Assembly (NCBI RefSeq): GCF_036850765.1
Contig: NC_089495.1
Coordinates: 203,733,847-203,797,846, forward strand
DNA length: 64,000 bases
Origin: Saccopteryx bilineata
Lineage: Eukaryota > Chordata > Mammalia > Chiroptera > Emballonuridae
Direction: 5' to 3'
Positions 50,242 to 60,090 of this stretch are shown piece after piece. Both the position numbers and the translations under genes were made by a program. The notes under the pieces were generated by a model. The model saw only the letters and a program-made list of their open reading frames with translations, did not search any database and had not been told where the DNA came from. The stretch's first letter is position 1. Each line of letters starts with the position of its first letter.

Positions 50242-51468
50242 ATGGGTGGACAAAGAAATGTGACCCAAATGAATCAACAAGAGAAATCCCCAGAAAAAGG
50301 ACTAAATGAAATGGAAGTAACCGAACTACCAGCTACAGAGTTTAAAATAATGATTTCTAGGATGCTCAAGTATCTTAGAACAACAAGGGATGGACATAAT
50401 AAACACCTAAATAAAGAGATAGCAAGCATCAAAAAGGACGGTGAAATCATAAAAAAGAAACAGTCAGAAATGACAAATACAATATCAGAAATGAAAACTG
50501 CACTAGAAGGTATCAGCAGCAGGCTGGCTGAAGTAGAGGATCGAATCAGCGATTTAGAGGACAAGATAAACGTAAGCACAGAAGCAGAGCAGCAAAGAGG
50601 GAAGAGGCTCAAAAGGACTGAGGAAACTCTAAGAGAGCTCTGTGACAACATGAAGAGAAACAACATCCACATCATAGGGCTTCCTGAAGAAGAGAATGAA
50701 CAAGGGATAGAGAACCTGATTGAAAAAATCATAGCTGAAAACTTCCCTAAATTGATGAAGGAAAAAGTTGCACAAGTTCAAGAAGCACAGAGAGTCCCAC
50801 TAAAGAGGAACCCAAGTAGGCCTACACCAAGACAGTGGTCCCGAACCCCCGGGCCATGGACCAGTACCAGTCCGTGGGCCATTTGGTATCGGTCCACAGA
50901 GAAAGAATAAATAACTTACATTATTTCTGTTTTATTTATATTTAAGTCTGAACGATGTTTTATTTTTTTAAAATGACCAGATTCCCTCTGTTACATTCGT
51001 CTAAGATTCACTCTTGACACTTGTCTCGGTCACATGATACATTTATCCATCCCACCCTCAAGGCCAGTCTGTGAAAATATTTTCTGACATTAAACCGGTC
51101 TGTGGCCCAAAAAAGGTTGAGGACCACTGCACCAAGACACATCATAATTAAAATGCCAAAGTTAAGAGACAAAGGAAGAATACTAAAAGCTGCAAGAAAA
51201 AGGCAGTTAATTACCGACAGAGGAGCCCCCATAAAGATGACATCCAACTTCTCAACACAGAAACACTTGAGGCCAGAAGGGATTGGCAAGAAATATTCAA
51301 AGTGATGCAAAACAAGAACCTACAACCAAGACTACTTTATCCAGCAAGGCTATTGTTTAAAATTGAAGGAGAAATAAAAAGCTTTCCAGATCAAACAAAT
51401 AAACAAAAAACTCAAGAAATTCATTACAACCAGACCAGTACCACAAGAAATGTTAAGGGGCCTGGTAT
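50242..51468 (+). pseudogene. LINE-1 ORF1 (RNA-binding protein), broken by a hAT insertion
   Basis: Starts MGGQRNVTQMNQQEKSPEK. A coiled-coil region follows (SRLAEVEDRISDLEDKINV), then the RRM start (NNIHIIGLPEEEN). The reading continues after 51138 with the C-terminal domain (NLQPRLLYPARLLF). The 297-bp hAT at 50833-51129 breaks the frame. The ORF1 trimer coats L1 RNA in active elements. Confidence 0.88.
50833..51129. mobile_element. Non-autonomous hAT element, 297 bp, in LINE-1 ORF1
   Basis: Ends 'cagtggtcccgaac' and 'ggttgaggaccactg'. Perfect duplication caccaaga at 50825-50832 and 51130-51137. Confidence 0.94.
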
Positions 51469-52722
51469 AAAAAGAACAAAGGAAAAATGTAGTTGAGAAA
51501 AAAAGGATTGTAGATTTAAAAAATAAAATGGCAATAAATAAGTTCATATCAATAATAGTCTTAAAATGTAAATAGAGTAAATGCTCCAATCAAAAGGCAT
51601 AGGGTAGCTACATGGATAAGAAAACAGGACCAGTACATATGCTGTCTACAAGAGACCCACCTCAGAACAAAAGATACACATAGACTGAAAGTGAAGGGAC
51701 GGAAAAAGTATTTCATGCAAATGGAAATGAAAAAAAAAAAAGCAGGGGTAGCAATACTTATAGCTGACAAAATAGCCTATTTCAAAAAATTCAAGAAGAG
51801 GGCAGACTTCCAAGCCCCTTTTATGAGGCAAGCATTGTCCTTATTCCAATACCAGGTAAAGACACTACAAAAAAGAAAACTATAGGCCAATATCCCTGAT
51901 GAACATACATGTAAATTTTCAATAAAATATTAGCAAACTGGATCCAGCAATACATAAAATGATCGTACATCATGATCAAGTGGGATTTATTCTGGGGAGG
52001 CAAGTCTGGTACAATATTTGCAAATCAATAAATGTGATTCATCATATAAACAAAAGGAAGGATAAAAATCACATGATTATATCAATAGATGCAGAAAGAG
52101 CATTTGGTAAAATCCAGCACCGATTTATGATCAAAACTCTCAGCAAAGTGGGAATACAGGGAACATACCTCAACATGATAAAGGCCATCTATAACAAACC
52201 CACAGCCAACATCATAATCCCCTTAAGATCGAGAACAAAGCAGAGGTGCTCCCTTTCACCACTCTTATTCAACATAGTTCTGGAAGTTCTAGTCACAGCA
52301 ATCAGACAAGAAAAAGAAATAAAAGGCAAAAAGAAAAGAAGAAGTAAAACTATCATTATTTGCTGATGACATGATACTTTACATAGAAAACCCTAAAGTC
52401 TCAGTCAAAAAACTACTAGACCTGATAAATGAATTCGGCAAGGTGGCAGGATTTAAAATTAATATTCAGAAACCAGTGGCATTTTTATACACTAACAATA
52501 AACTGTCTGAAAGAGAAATTAAGGAAACAGTCCCCTTCACTATTGCAACAACAAAAAATAAAGTACCTAGGAATAAATTTAACCAAGGAGGTAAAAGACC
52601 TGTACTCGGAAAATTATAATACACTGAAAAAAGAAATCAAGGAAGATACAAACAAGTGGAAGCATATACTGTGTTCATGGTATATGCTTTTTTGGTATAT
52701 ATATAAAAATCATGGTATATAT

Positions 52723-52862
52723 GATTTTTATCCTTCCTTTTGTTTATATGATGAATCACATTTATTGATTTGCAAATATTGTACCAGCCTTGCCTCCCCA
52801 GAATAAATCCCACTTGATCATGATGTACGATCATTTTATGTATTGCTGGATCCAGTTTGCTA
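52723..52862 (-). repeat. Inverted copy of LINE-1 segment 51931-52070
   Basis: 140 bases are the reverse complement of an upstream ORF2 segment, with one mismatch seen by eye. It replaces about ten bases between 'tgtgttcatgg' and 'aataaatatc'. Extra short palindromes (aagcatatac / gtatatgctt; ataaaaatcat repeats) mark the junction at 52660-52722. Confidence 0.93.
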
Positions 52863-53467
52863 AAATAAATATCATTAAAATGTCTATATTACCCAAAGCA
52901 ATCTATAAATTCAATGCATTTCCTATTAACATACCAATGGCATACTTCAAAGATATAGACCACATATTCCAAAAATTTATATGGAACCAAAAAAGCACAT
53001 AAATAGCTTCAACAGTCTTGAAAATAAAGATTAAAGTGGGAGGTATTATACTTCCTGGTATCAAGTTATACTATAAGGCCATTGTACTCAAAACAGCCTG
53101 ATACTGGTGTAAGAACAGGCATATACAGTGTGTCCGTAAAGTCATGGTGCACTTTTGACCGGTCACAGGAAAGCAACAAAAGACGAAAGAAATGTGAAAT
53201 CTCACCAAATAAAAGGAAAACCCTCCCAGTTTCTGTAGGATGATGTGGCAGCATGTGCACATGCGCAGATGATGATATAACACCGTGTATACAGCGGAGC
53301 AGCCCACGGCCATGCCAGTCGAGATGTGGATGGTACAGAGGAAAGTTCAGTGTGTTCTGTGGCTCACTAAATTCGAATCCGTGACCAAAGTGCAACGTGA
53401 ATATCGGCGCATTTATAATGAAGTGCCACCACATAGGAATCACATTACTCGGTGGGATAAGCAGTTG

Positions 53468-53659
53468 CAGAGGTCCCCAAACTTTTTACACAGGGGGCCA
53501 GTTCACTGTCCCTCAGATCGTTGGAGGGCCGCCACATACAGTGCTCCTCTCACTGACCACCAATGAAAGAGGTGCCCCTTCCGGGAGTGCGGTGGGGGGC
53601 CGGATAAATGGCCTCAGGGGGCCGCATGCGGCCTGCAGGCTATAGTTTGGGGATGCCTG
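53468..53659. mobile_element. Non-autonomous hAT element inside the mariner
   Basis: Ends 'cagaggtccccaaac' and 'gtttggggatgcctg'. It splits the transposase-derived helix-turn-helix frame of the host mariner (WDKQL before; lost continuation after). Flanking duplication not clear. Confidence 0.85.
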
Positions 53660-53878
53660 AAGGGAAACCGGCAGTTTGATGGAGAAACCCCGTTCTGGTA
53701 GGCCATCAGTCAGTGACGAGTCTGTAGAGGCTATACGGGATAGCTACCTAAGGAGCCCTAAAAAAATCTGTGCATGGGCCCACATCGAATTGCACTGAAT
53801 AGGTATAAAACTGGGAGAGTTTTCCTTTTATTTGGTGCAGATTTTACATTTCTATCGTCTTTTTTTTTTTTTTTTTTT

Positions 53879-53879
<1 letters not shown>

Positions 53880-53928
<49 letters not shown>

Positions 53929-53934
53929 GAGCAC
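53880..53934 (-). pseudogene. RNU6: U6 snRNA retrocopy, first 55 nt plus poly(A)
   Basis: The minus strand reads the U6 5' end, gtgctcgcttcggcagcaca, through to 'gaagattagc', then switches straight to an A-run (T-run at about 53860-53879 on +). A 13-base duplication tctatcgtctttt flanks it perfectly (53851-53863, 53935-53947). U6 has no natural poly(A) tail, so this is an L1-type event. Confidence 0.95.
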
Positions 53935-54252
53935 TCTATCGTCTTTTGTTGCTTTCCTGTGACCGGTCAAAAGTGCACCATGACTTTATGGACACACTGT
54001 AGATCAATGGAACAGAACAGAGAACCCAGAAATAAATCCACACCTATATGGACAATTGATATTTGACAAAGGAGGTAAGAGCATACAATGGAGTAAAGAC
54101 AGTGTCTTTAATAAATGGTGTTGGGAAAATTGGTTAGCTACCTGCAAAAAAAAAAAATGAAACTAGACCACCAACTCACACCATTCACAAAAATAAACTC
54201 AAAATGGATAAAAGACTTAAATGTAAGTCATGAAACCATAAGCATACTAGAG

Positions 54253-54565
54253 CAGAGGTCCCCAAACTGTGGCCCCCTGAGGCCATTTATCCGGCCCCCA
54301 CTGCACTTCTGGAAGGGGCACCTCTTTCATTGTTGGTCAGTGAGAGAAGCATAGTTCCCATTGAAATATTGGTCAGTTTGTTGATTTAAATTTACTTGTT
54401 CTTTATTTTAAATATTGTATTTGTTCCCATTTTGTTTTTTTACTTTAAAATAAGATATGTGCAGTGTGCATAGGGATTTGTTCATAGTTTTTTTTATAGT
54501 CTGGCCCTCCAACGGTCTGAGGAATAGTGAACTGGCCCCCTGTGTAAAAAGTTTGGGGACCTCTG
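54253..54565. mobile_element. Non-autonomous hAT element, 313 bp, in LINE-1 ORF2
   Basis: Ends 'cagaggtccccaaactg' and 'gtttggggacctctg'. Perfect duplication tactagag at 54245-54252 and 54566-54573. Confidence 0.95.
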
Positions 54566-55996
54566 TACTAGAGGGAAACATAGGCAGTAAGCTCTCCGAC
54601 ATTACTTGCAGCAATATATTTGCTGATTTATCTCCACGCACAAGGGAAATAAAGGACAGGATAAATAAATGGGACTATATTAAACTAAAAAGCTTTTGCA
54701 CAGCTAAGGACAATATGAACAAAATAAAAAGGCAAACCACACAATGGAAGAACATATTCACCAATACAGCTGATAAGGGGTTAATAACCAAAATTTATAA
54801 AGAATATCTAAAACTCAACACCAGGAAGGTAAACAATCCAATTAAAAAATGGGTAAAGGAACTGAATAGACACTTCTCCAAAGAGGACTTACAGATGGGC
54901 AATAAGCATATGAAAAAATGCTCAACATCACTAATCATTAGAGAAATGCAAGTTAAAACCACAATGACATAACACCTCACTCCTGTCAGAATGGCACTTT
55001 TAATAAAACCATACATAATAAGTGCTGGAGAAGATGTGGAGAAAAGAGAACCCTCCTGCACTGCTGGTGGGAATGCAGACTGGTGCAGCCACTGGGGAGA
55101 ATAGTATGGCGTTTCCTCAAAAAATTAAAAATGGAACTGCCTTTTGACCCAGCCACCCCACTGTTAAGAATATATCCTAAGAATACCAAATCACTGATTC
55201 AAAAAAAGAAATGCACCCCCATGTTTATTGCAGCATTGTTTACAATAGCCAAGATCTGGAAACAACCCAAGGGTCTGTCAGTGGATGAGTGGATTAAAAA
55301 GCTGTGGTACATATACACAATGGAATACTATGAGGCCATGAAAAAGAAGGAAATCTTACCTTTTGCGATGGCATGGATGGACCTGGAGATTATTATGCTA
55401 AGTGAAATAAGCCAGGCAGAGAATGAAAAAAAATCATACGATCTCACTTACATGTAAAATCTAGTGAACAGGGTGAACTGAGGAACGAAATGGAGGCAGA
55501 GGCGTGGTCACAGGGAGCAGAGGGACAGCTGTCAGAGGGAAGGGAGATGAGGGGATGGGATCAGAGAAGGTGACGGGATTAGTGAAATTATATATACATA
55601 ACACAGAGATACAGACAACAGGACAGCAAATCCCAGAGGGAAGGGGGGAGGGAGTTAGAGGGAGGGGGCAAAGGAGGTCTAATGGGGGACATGGGAGTGG
55701 GGGTGAGGATGTTATATTGAGTGGGACACTTAAATCCATGTTGACACAAGAAATTAAAATTAAAAAAATTTAGGGTTTATGGGGGAAAAAAATCACAACA
55801 TTTTTCTAAATTTGCCCTCCTCTGATAGAAACTGGCATCACTGTCTCAGGTGACAGGTAAGTATCCTGTGAGGAGAAAAGACATAAAGTTGTGTGCCTGT
55901 GACTAAGTTGACGGCGATATTGTTAGACATTGTCTTCAGTGGGACCCTTCGAGAATCCCAGTAACAAACCCCCATTTCTGAAAAGCAGTTGCATGA

Positions 55997-56170
55997 CCCT
56001 GGCCGGGGTACCTTAGTTGGTTAGAATTATCCCGATAAGCCAAGTTTGTGGGTTCAATCCCTGGTCGGGGCGCACATACAAGAATCAGTCAATGAATACA
56101 TAGATAAATGGAACAACAAATTGCTATTTCTATCTCTATCTCTCTCTCTAAAATCAATAATCAATAAAAT
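55997..56170 (+). mobile_element. Bat tRNA-derived SINE (short form)
   Basis: Head 'ccctggccggggtaccttag', end 'aaaatcaataatcaataaaa'. Confidence 0.85.
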
Positions 56171-56363
56171 TGAAAAGCAGTGGCATCTGGCAACTGTGAC
56201 ATCTCCTGGGCTCGGCAGGGTGCATTTCAGTCGGGATGTGCCTGGCCGAAGGGATTCTAAATGCAAAACCCTAGTTCTCGTCCTTGGATGAGATGTCCTA
56301 AGCTTGTTTCCGTGTCCGAGTTTTGACCTGCTCCGTCTTGATTTTGATGTCGTGAGTTCTTAC

Positions 56364-56442
56364 CTTGCCCAGTGTCGAAGGATCGATGCTGACGGGCGAA
56401 CGTTTTCGGAAGCTGCCTCTCCTCCCGCTGTCGACCGCAAGT
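56364..56442 (-). other. BPIFB9: Probable non-coding first exon of the BPIFB9-like gene
   Basis: About 79 bases from a start site roughly 30 bases past a TATA box to a strong donor, 'gggcaag|gtaaga'. Exon A of the BPIFB9-like gene needs an upstream exon because its acceptor sits three bases before the ATG, and BPIF genes typically have a non-coding exon 1. It could instead belong to another minus-strand transcript. The 10.9-kb intron would hold the LINE-1. Confidence 0.5.
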
Positions 56443-56465
56443 GTCGGCTGGAGAGCTGCACCCCA

Positions 56466-56473
56466 CTTTTATA
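56466..56473 (-). promoter_or_regulatory. TATA box TATAAAAG
   Basis: Perfect TATA octamer on the minus strand in unique (non-repeat) sequence, placed correctly for the exon at 56364-56442. A TATA promoter fits a tissue-specific secreted protein gene. Confidence 0.55.
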
Positions 56474-56479
56474 GACCCA

Positions 56480-57341
56480 TGCCTCTTGGGAAGGTCATCA
56501 GACAGGAAGGGACGCGAGTCAAGTGTGCTGATAAGGGCGGGCGTGATGCAGGCTGATTTCCAAGATCAGCACCTGCTAATGGTTGTGACATTTGTCAATG
56601 TCTTTCTGAGAGATAATGATGGTGCCCGGCCAGGTGTCTGTCCCCTCCCTACTTTAAACCTTCACAAGCCTGTTATCTCTTGAGTCAGGTGGGTGCTGGT
56701 TGAACGGCAGAGTATAGAGCAGTTTGTAAGGCCAGAGGCGCCGACTCATTGAAAAGCCCTTTGGGAAAACAACGTCTACACTGTGTTCTGTCCATAGCTG
56801 GCACTCAGCATTGAGGGTCCCATACTAGATCGGGGACCCCAGGGAGAGGCCATGGCATGGTCACTTTGGACAGGGTGCCTCTCTCTTCAGCGACATTTTA
56901 TATCAGGTGTGTGTGGTCGGGAGTAACCGCCCAAAGGTGCGAAGACCTGGGAGGAAGGCCGGAAGAGTGCGCAGTGTCCGAGTGGGCGAGCGCATGGGTG
57001 CGGACCTGGGGGGTGGAGGCGTGGCTGTGGCAGGATTTGCTTGTCCCCATTCCCTTTCCCAGAGTGCCTCTGGAACGAGACGGCCATGTTTTCAGGGGTC
57101 TGCCGTCCTCTTCATTTGTAGTTTAGAAACTCAGGCTCTGTGCGTGCTTCCTCTCACCTGCTCCTCATCTGATGGCTCCCCATACTCTGGAGCCCGGGCT
57201 CCGGCCCCCGGGTTTCCGCTGTGTTCGGCCGTCTGTTTGGTTCCTCCCACTCGGATCTCTGCGATGCTGCACGTCCTGTCATGACCTGGTTGCGTGGCGC
57301 CGTCAGGGCTTGACAGAGCGCCATTCTGGGGGAGGGAGATG
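56480..57341. other. Upstream region of the proposed minus-strand promoter
   Basis: Unique-looking, moderately GC-rich sequence. No coding exon or named repeat recognised. Confidence 0.5.
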
Positions 57342-57349
57342 GTTTAGAT

Positions 57350-57524
57350 CAGGGGTCCCCAAACTACGGCCCCGGGCCGCATGCGGCCCCGCTGCACTTC
57401 CGGAAGGGGCACCTCTCTCATTGGTGGTCAGTGAGAGGAGCACATTGACCATCTCATTAGCCAAAAGCAGGCCCATAGTTCCCATTGAAATACTGGTCAG
57501 TTTGTTATTTAAATTTACTTGTTC

Positions 57525-57555
<31 letters not shown>

Positions 57556-57865
57556 TTATTTTTTTTCTGAAGCTGGAAACGTGGAGAGACAGACAGACTC
57601 CTGCATGCGCCCGACCGGGATCCACCCGGCACGCCCACCAGGGGCGACGCTCTGCCCACCAGGGGGCGTAGCTCTGCCGCGACCAGAGCCACTCCAGCAT
57701 TCTTTATTTTAAATATTGTATTTGTTCCTGTTTTGCTTTTTTACTTTAAAATAAGATATGTGCAGTGTGCATAGGGATTTGTTCATAGTTTTTTTTATAG
57801 TCTGGCTCTCCAACGGTCTGAGGGACAGTGAACTGGCCCCCTGTGAAAAAGTTTGGGGACCCCTG
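57350..57865. mobile_element. Non-autonomous hAT element, 516 bp, carrying a SINE fragment
   Basis: Ends 'caggggtccccaaactac' and 'gtttggggacccctg'. Perfect duplication gtttagat at 57342-57349 and 57866-57873. Related to 54253-54565 but longer because of the SINE piece. Confidence 0.95.
57560..57697 (-). mobile_element. Bat SINE fragment nested in the hAT element
   Basis: Only the 3' GC-rich portion is present ('ccgaccgggatccacccggc'); (TTTA)n tail at 57527-57556. The tRNA-like head is missing (5' truncation). Confidence 0.88.
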
Positions 57866-57873
57866 GTTTAGAT

Positions 57874-58889
57874 AAAGGGGTACACAGTGGATATCTGCTT
57901 CTGCTCCCTTGTAGCGGGGGATGGGTGCGGGTCCCTGCCTTCCAGGGGGCCCTGCGTGCTGGCGGCCTGGCCCTTTCCAGCACCCCTGCGGTTTTCACAC
58001 TGTGAACCCCACCTCCAGTTCCAGTTGCCAAAGGCCCTGTTTTGGGCTTTGCCGAAATGTCAGATGCCTAGAACAAATGACAGTTTTGACCTTTTCTCAA
58101 GAGAGCAGAACAAGGGTTTTCTGTGGGATGATAAGCAGAGGACAAACCCAGCTAGCTGTGTTGGGTCTTATTGTCCTTGGACATTCACCGAAAACTGAGT
58201 CATCATTTCGGGGAAATCGGTGACACCCACTAGTGGGCGTGACCCTTGATTTTGGTGCCGGTAATGGTTTCTCTGGACCCAGAGAATGAACCCAACTCTG
58301 GAAGTGGGGAAGGGGCCCTTCCGGGATGCAGCCTTTGATGGCCCCTGGGGGCTTCCTGGTTCCTTGTCTTTCTTTCTCCTCTGGGTTTAGGAGGCGGGGC
58401 CGCCATTGAATTCTGCTAATCCAGGATCCACAGGAGGCGGCTTCTCTGAAGGTGGCTTAGCAGGCTAAGGTTCCCTTGTTCTCAAGCCCTAAGTGATTAG
58501 ACCTGCTGACTCCTGGAAGAGAGGGTCCTTTCAAGGCCAGCCAAGGTTTGGCTGGGATCACAGTTGCGGTGATAATGCCGATGCCAATTCTTAACGGCCT
58601 CTGGGTGAAGTTGTCCCCATAGGCCTAGCTGAGCCATGGGTGTCCTGGCAACAGAGGCATCAGGATTTTGACCTTTTGTGGGTGTTATTTAGTGAAATAC
58701 ACAAACGTGGGCACACCTTTGTACTTTTATCTGTGTGTGTGCTTGTCTGGTGTCTATCTAGTTTCCTAGATCTGAGCCATCTGTCCGTCACTTCTACCTC
58801 AGTTTCCTTCTCTGGTGTGCCACAAACCAGCACGGCTAGTAATTCCAGGTCCTGAGTGGGAACAGCGTGGAATTAAGAAAGTAGGCTTT
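57874..58889. other. Intergenic, nothing recognised
   Basis: Mostly unique sequence, no exon-like frame with splice sites and no named repeat seen. Confidence 0.5.
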
Positions 58890-60090
58890 AAGAGAAAAAA
58901 GGTGGGCTCGGGAGGACTCTTTGCAACACGGAAGATAGCTCCACCCCCCTACCTGCTTTATTTATAGGGCAAAGTGAAGTCATTAACAAATCAAAGAGAT
59001 CATTAAAACAAAGTCACATTTCCAAGGCAACCCAAGAATTCTCCCAAGTGCAGAAAACCTCCACCATACATAACATCGTAACTTCACAAAACAAAGGATA
59101 AAAAGAAAACGCCCTCCAGTCTCTCTGAGGGACATGGGGGATAGGATGAGTACAAACAATCCAGCATCACAGCTAACATGGAGGTGTGGAGAAAAATTTA
59201 GACTTTAGCAACTCAGTCAAGCAAGTGAGGTGGGGGGTTGGGATGAGTGCAAATACTCAGCTTTATAGCCAATATGGAGGAGTGTGGGGCGGGGGAGAAC
59301 TTAGCCTTTTGCTAAGCCTCGAACTACAGGAGCTTTGCTACTTGTAGTCTCCCACACTGGTGTAATCAGTCTCAGATCTTTGTTGGTAATGGTAGTAGTT
59401 CTCAGGGGCCTCCTACAGCCTGTTGGGCAGATAAAATGTATTATGCTCACTTTGTTAAAGATGACACAAGGAGGCCTTCGCCCAGGTGATATTAATGTGT
59501 GTTGGGGACAGGCAGGATTGTTGTAGCCTGGGGCTTGGTTTTGGGATTAAGCCTTTCCCACCCTTTTTGATGTGGGGCGGTACAATCCAATCATGCCTCA
59601 GAGAAGTGACTTTGTATTAGAGACTTCCCTATTTTGTATATTGGATTAAAGGTTGTGAAGCTACACTATAAAATGGGGGCAGAACGGGACTTGGCTCTTG
59701 GTTCCTGAGATTATCATTAGAAGAGAGAGCAGAGGAGAGCAGAGAAAGGCCACGTGGAGTAGGCCAGGAGAAGCAGCCAAGATGGTGGAGTGCTGAGTGA
59801 AATGCCAGTTTGTACAGAGTTTGTATCTGGGATAAGGAAGGAGATGGGGAACTGAGGAGAATAAGGCTGGTGAGCTAGAAACCTTTGATTCTAGGAAACT
59901 AGGATAAGTCAGTGGCTTTGTGAGCACTGAATGTGATTGGGTTTTGGAGCCCAGTGTGTATTTTTACTTGCCCGCTGGGTGCAAGCTAGAATTAAAGACT
60001 ATGGCCCATCAGTTTTTGGCTCCGCTGTTTCTTTACCGACTGTCCGAATCCAATGCGAACCTGCATGGGCTGGGCTGCTCTGATGGTGGC
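58890..60090 (+). mobile_element. Endogenous-retrovirus-type LTR, probably solitary
   Basis: About 1.2 kb with LTR-like order: U3-like part sharing blocks with 7078-7300, TATA 'cactataaaatggg' near 59664, and 'aattaaaga' poly(A) signal near 59990, followed by a short U5-like part. No retroviral coding sequence flanks it. Exact TG...CA ends not fixed. An old, non-coding remnant. Confidence 0.6.

Larger units (their letters stand above)
53126..53999. mobile_element. Non-autonomous mariner element, 874 bp with nested inserts
   Basis: Long terminal inverted repeats: 'cagtgtgtccgtaaagtcat' at the left and 'atgactttatggacacactg' at the right, continuing through 'ggtgcacttttgaccggtca'. TA on both sides (53124-53125, 54000-54001). 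Removing it rejoins LINE-1 ORF2 ('acaggcata' + 'gatcaatgg'). Inside are remnants of a mariner transposase helix-turn-helix region (frame 53285-53460 and 53660-53790), so it derives from an autonomous element by deletion. Confidence 0.95.
51545..55460 (+). pseudogene. LINE-1 ORF2 remnant (endonuclease and reverse transcriptase)
   Basis: Endonuclease-type sequence near 51560-51800 is followed directly by RT-domain sequence ([12 protein letters not shown], then [12 protein letters not shown]). The RT catalytic segment around 52360 has a frameshift. An inverted duplication (52723-52862), a mariner and a hAT element interrupt the rest. The C-terminal part near 55083-55457 reads [14 protein letters not shown] and EYYEAMKKKEILPF. 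Not functional. Confidence 0.88.
46860..55769 (+). mobile_element. Full-length-ended but defective LINE-1 with nested insertions
   Basis: A LINE-1 starting with a YY1-like 'caagatggcgatgg' promoter motif and ending in an A-rich tail. Flanks 'ttaggttttctggga' (46845-46859) and 'ttagggtttatgggg' (55770-55784) form a diverged target duplication. The 5' UTR is about 2.6 kb after removing the hAT at 47847-48640. ORF1 begins at 50242, is split by a hAT at 50833-51129 and resumes after it. ORF2 starts near 51545 with endonuclease-like sequence, then jumps near 51815 to reverse-transcriptase sequence, so over 1 kb is deleted. RT motif region survives in pieces (52150-52620). A mariner element at 53126-53999 and a hAT at 54253-54565 interrupt the C-terminal part. 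It cannot make a working ORF2 protein. It lies in the first intron of the BPIFB9-like gene, antisense to it. Confidence 0.93.

Noticed and set aside
50274..50732. Minus-strand 152-codon frame rich in Ser and Phe
   Set aside because: Reverse complement of the LINE-1 ORF1 coiled-coil region.
53285..53566. 93-codon frame resembling a mariner transposase N-terminus
   Set aside because: Only a helix-turn-helix fragment, cut by a hAT insertion; the catalytic domain is absent, so it is part of a non-autonomous element.
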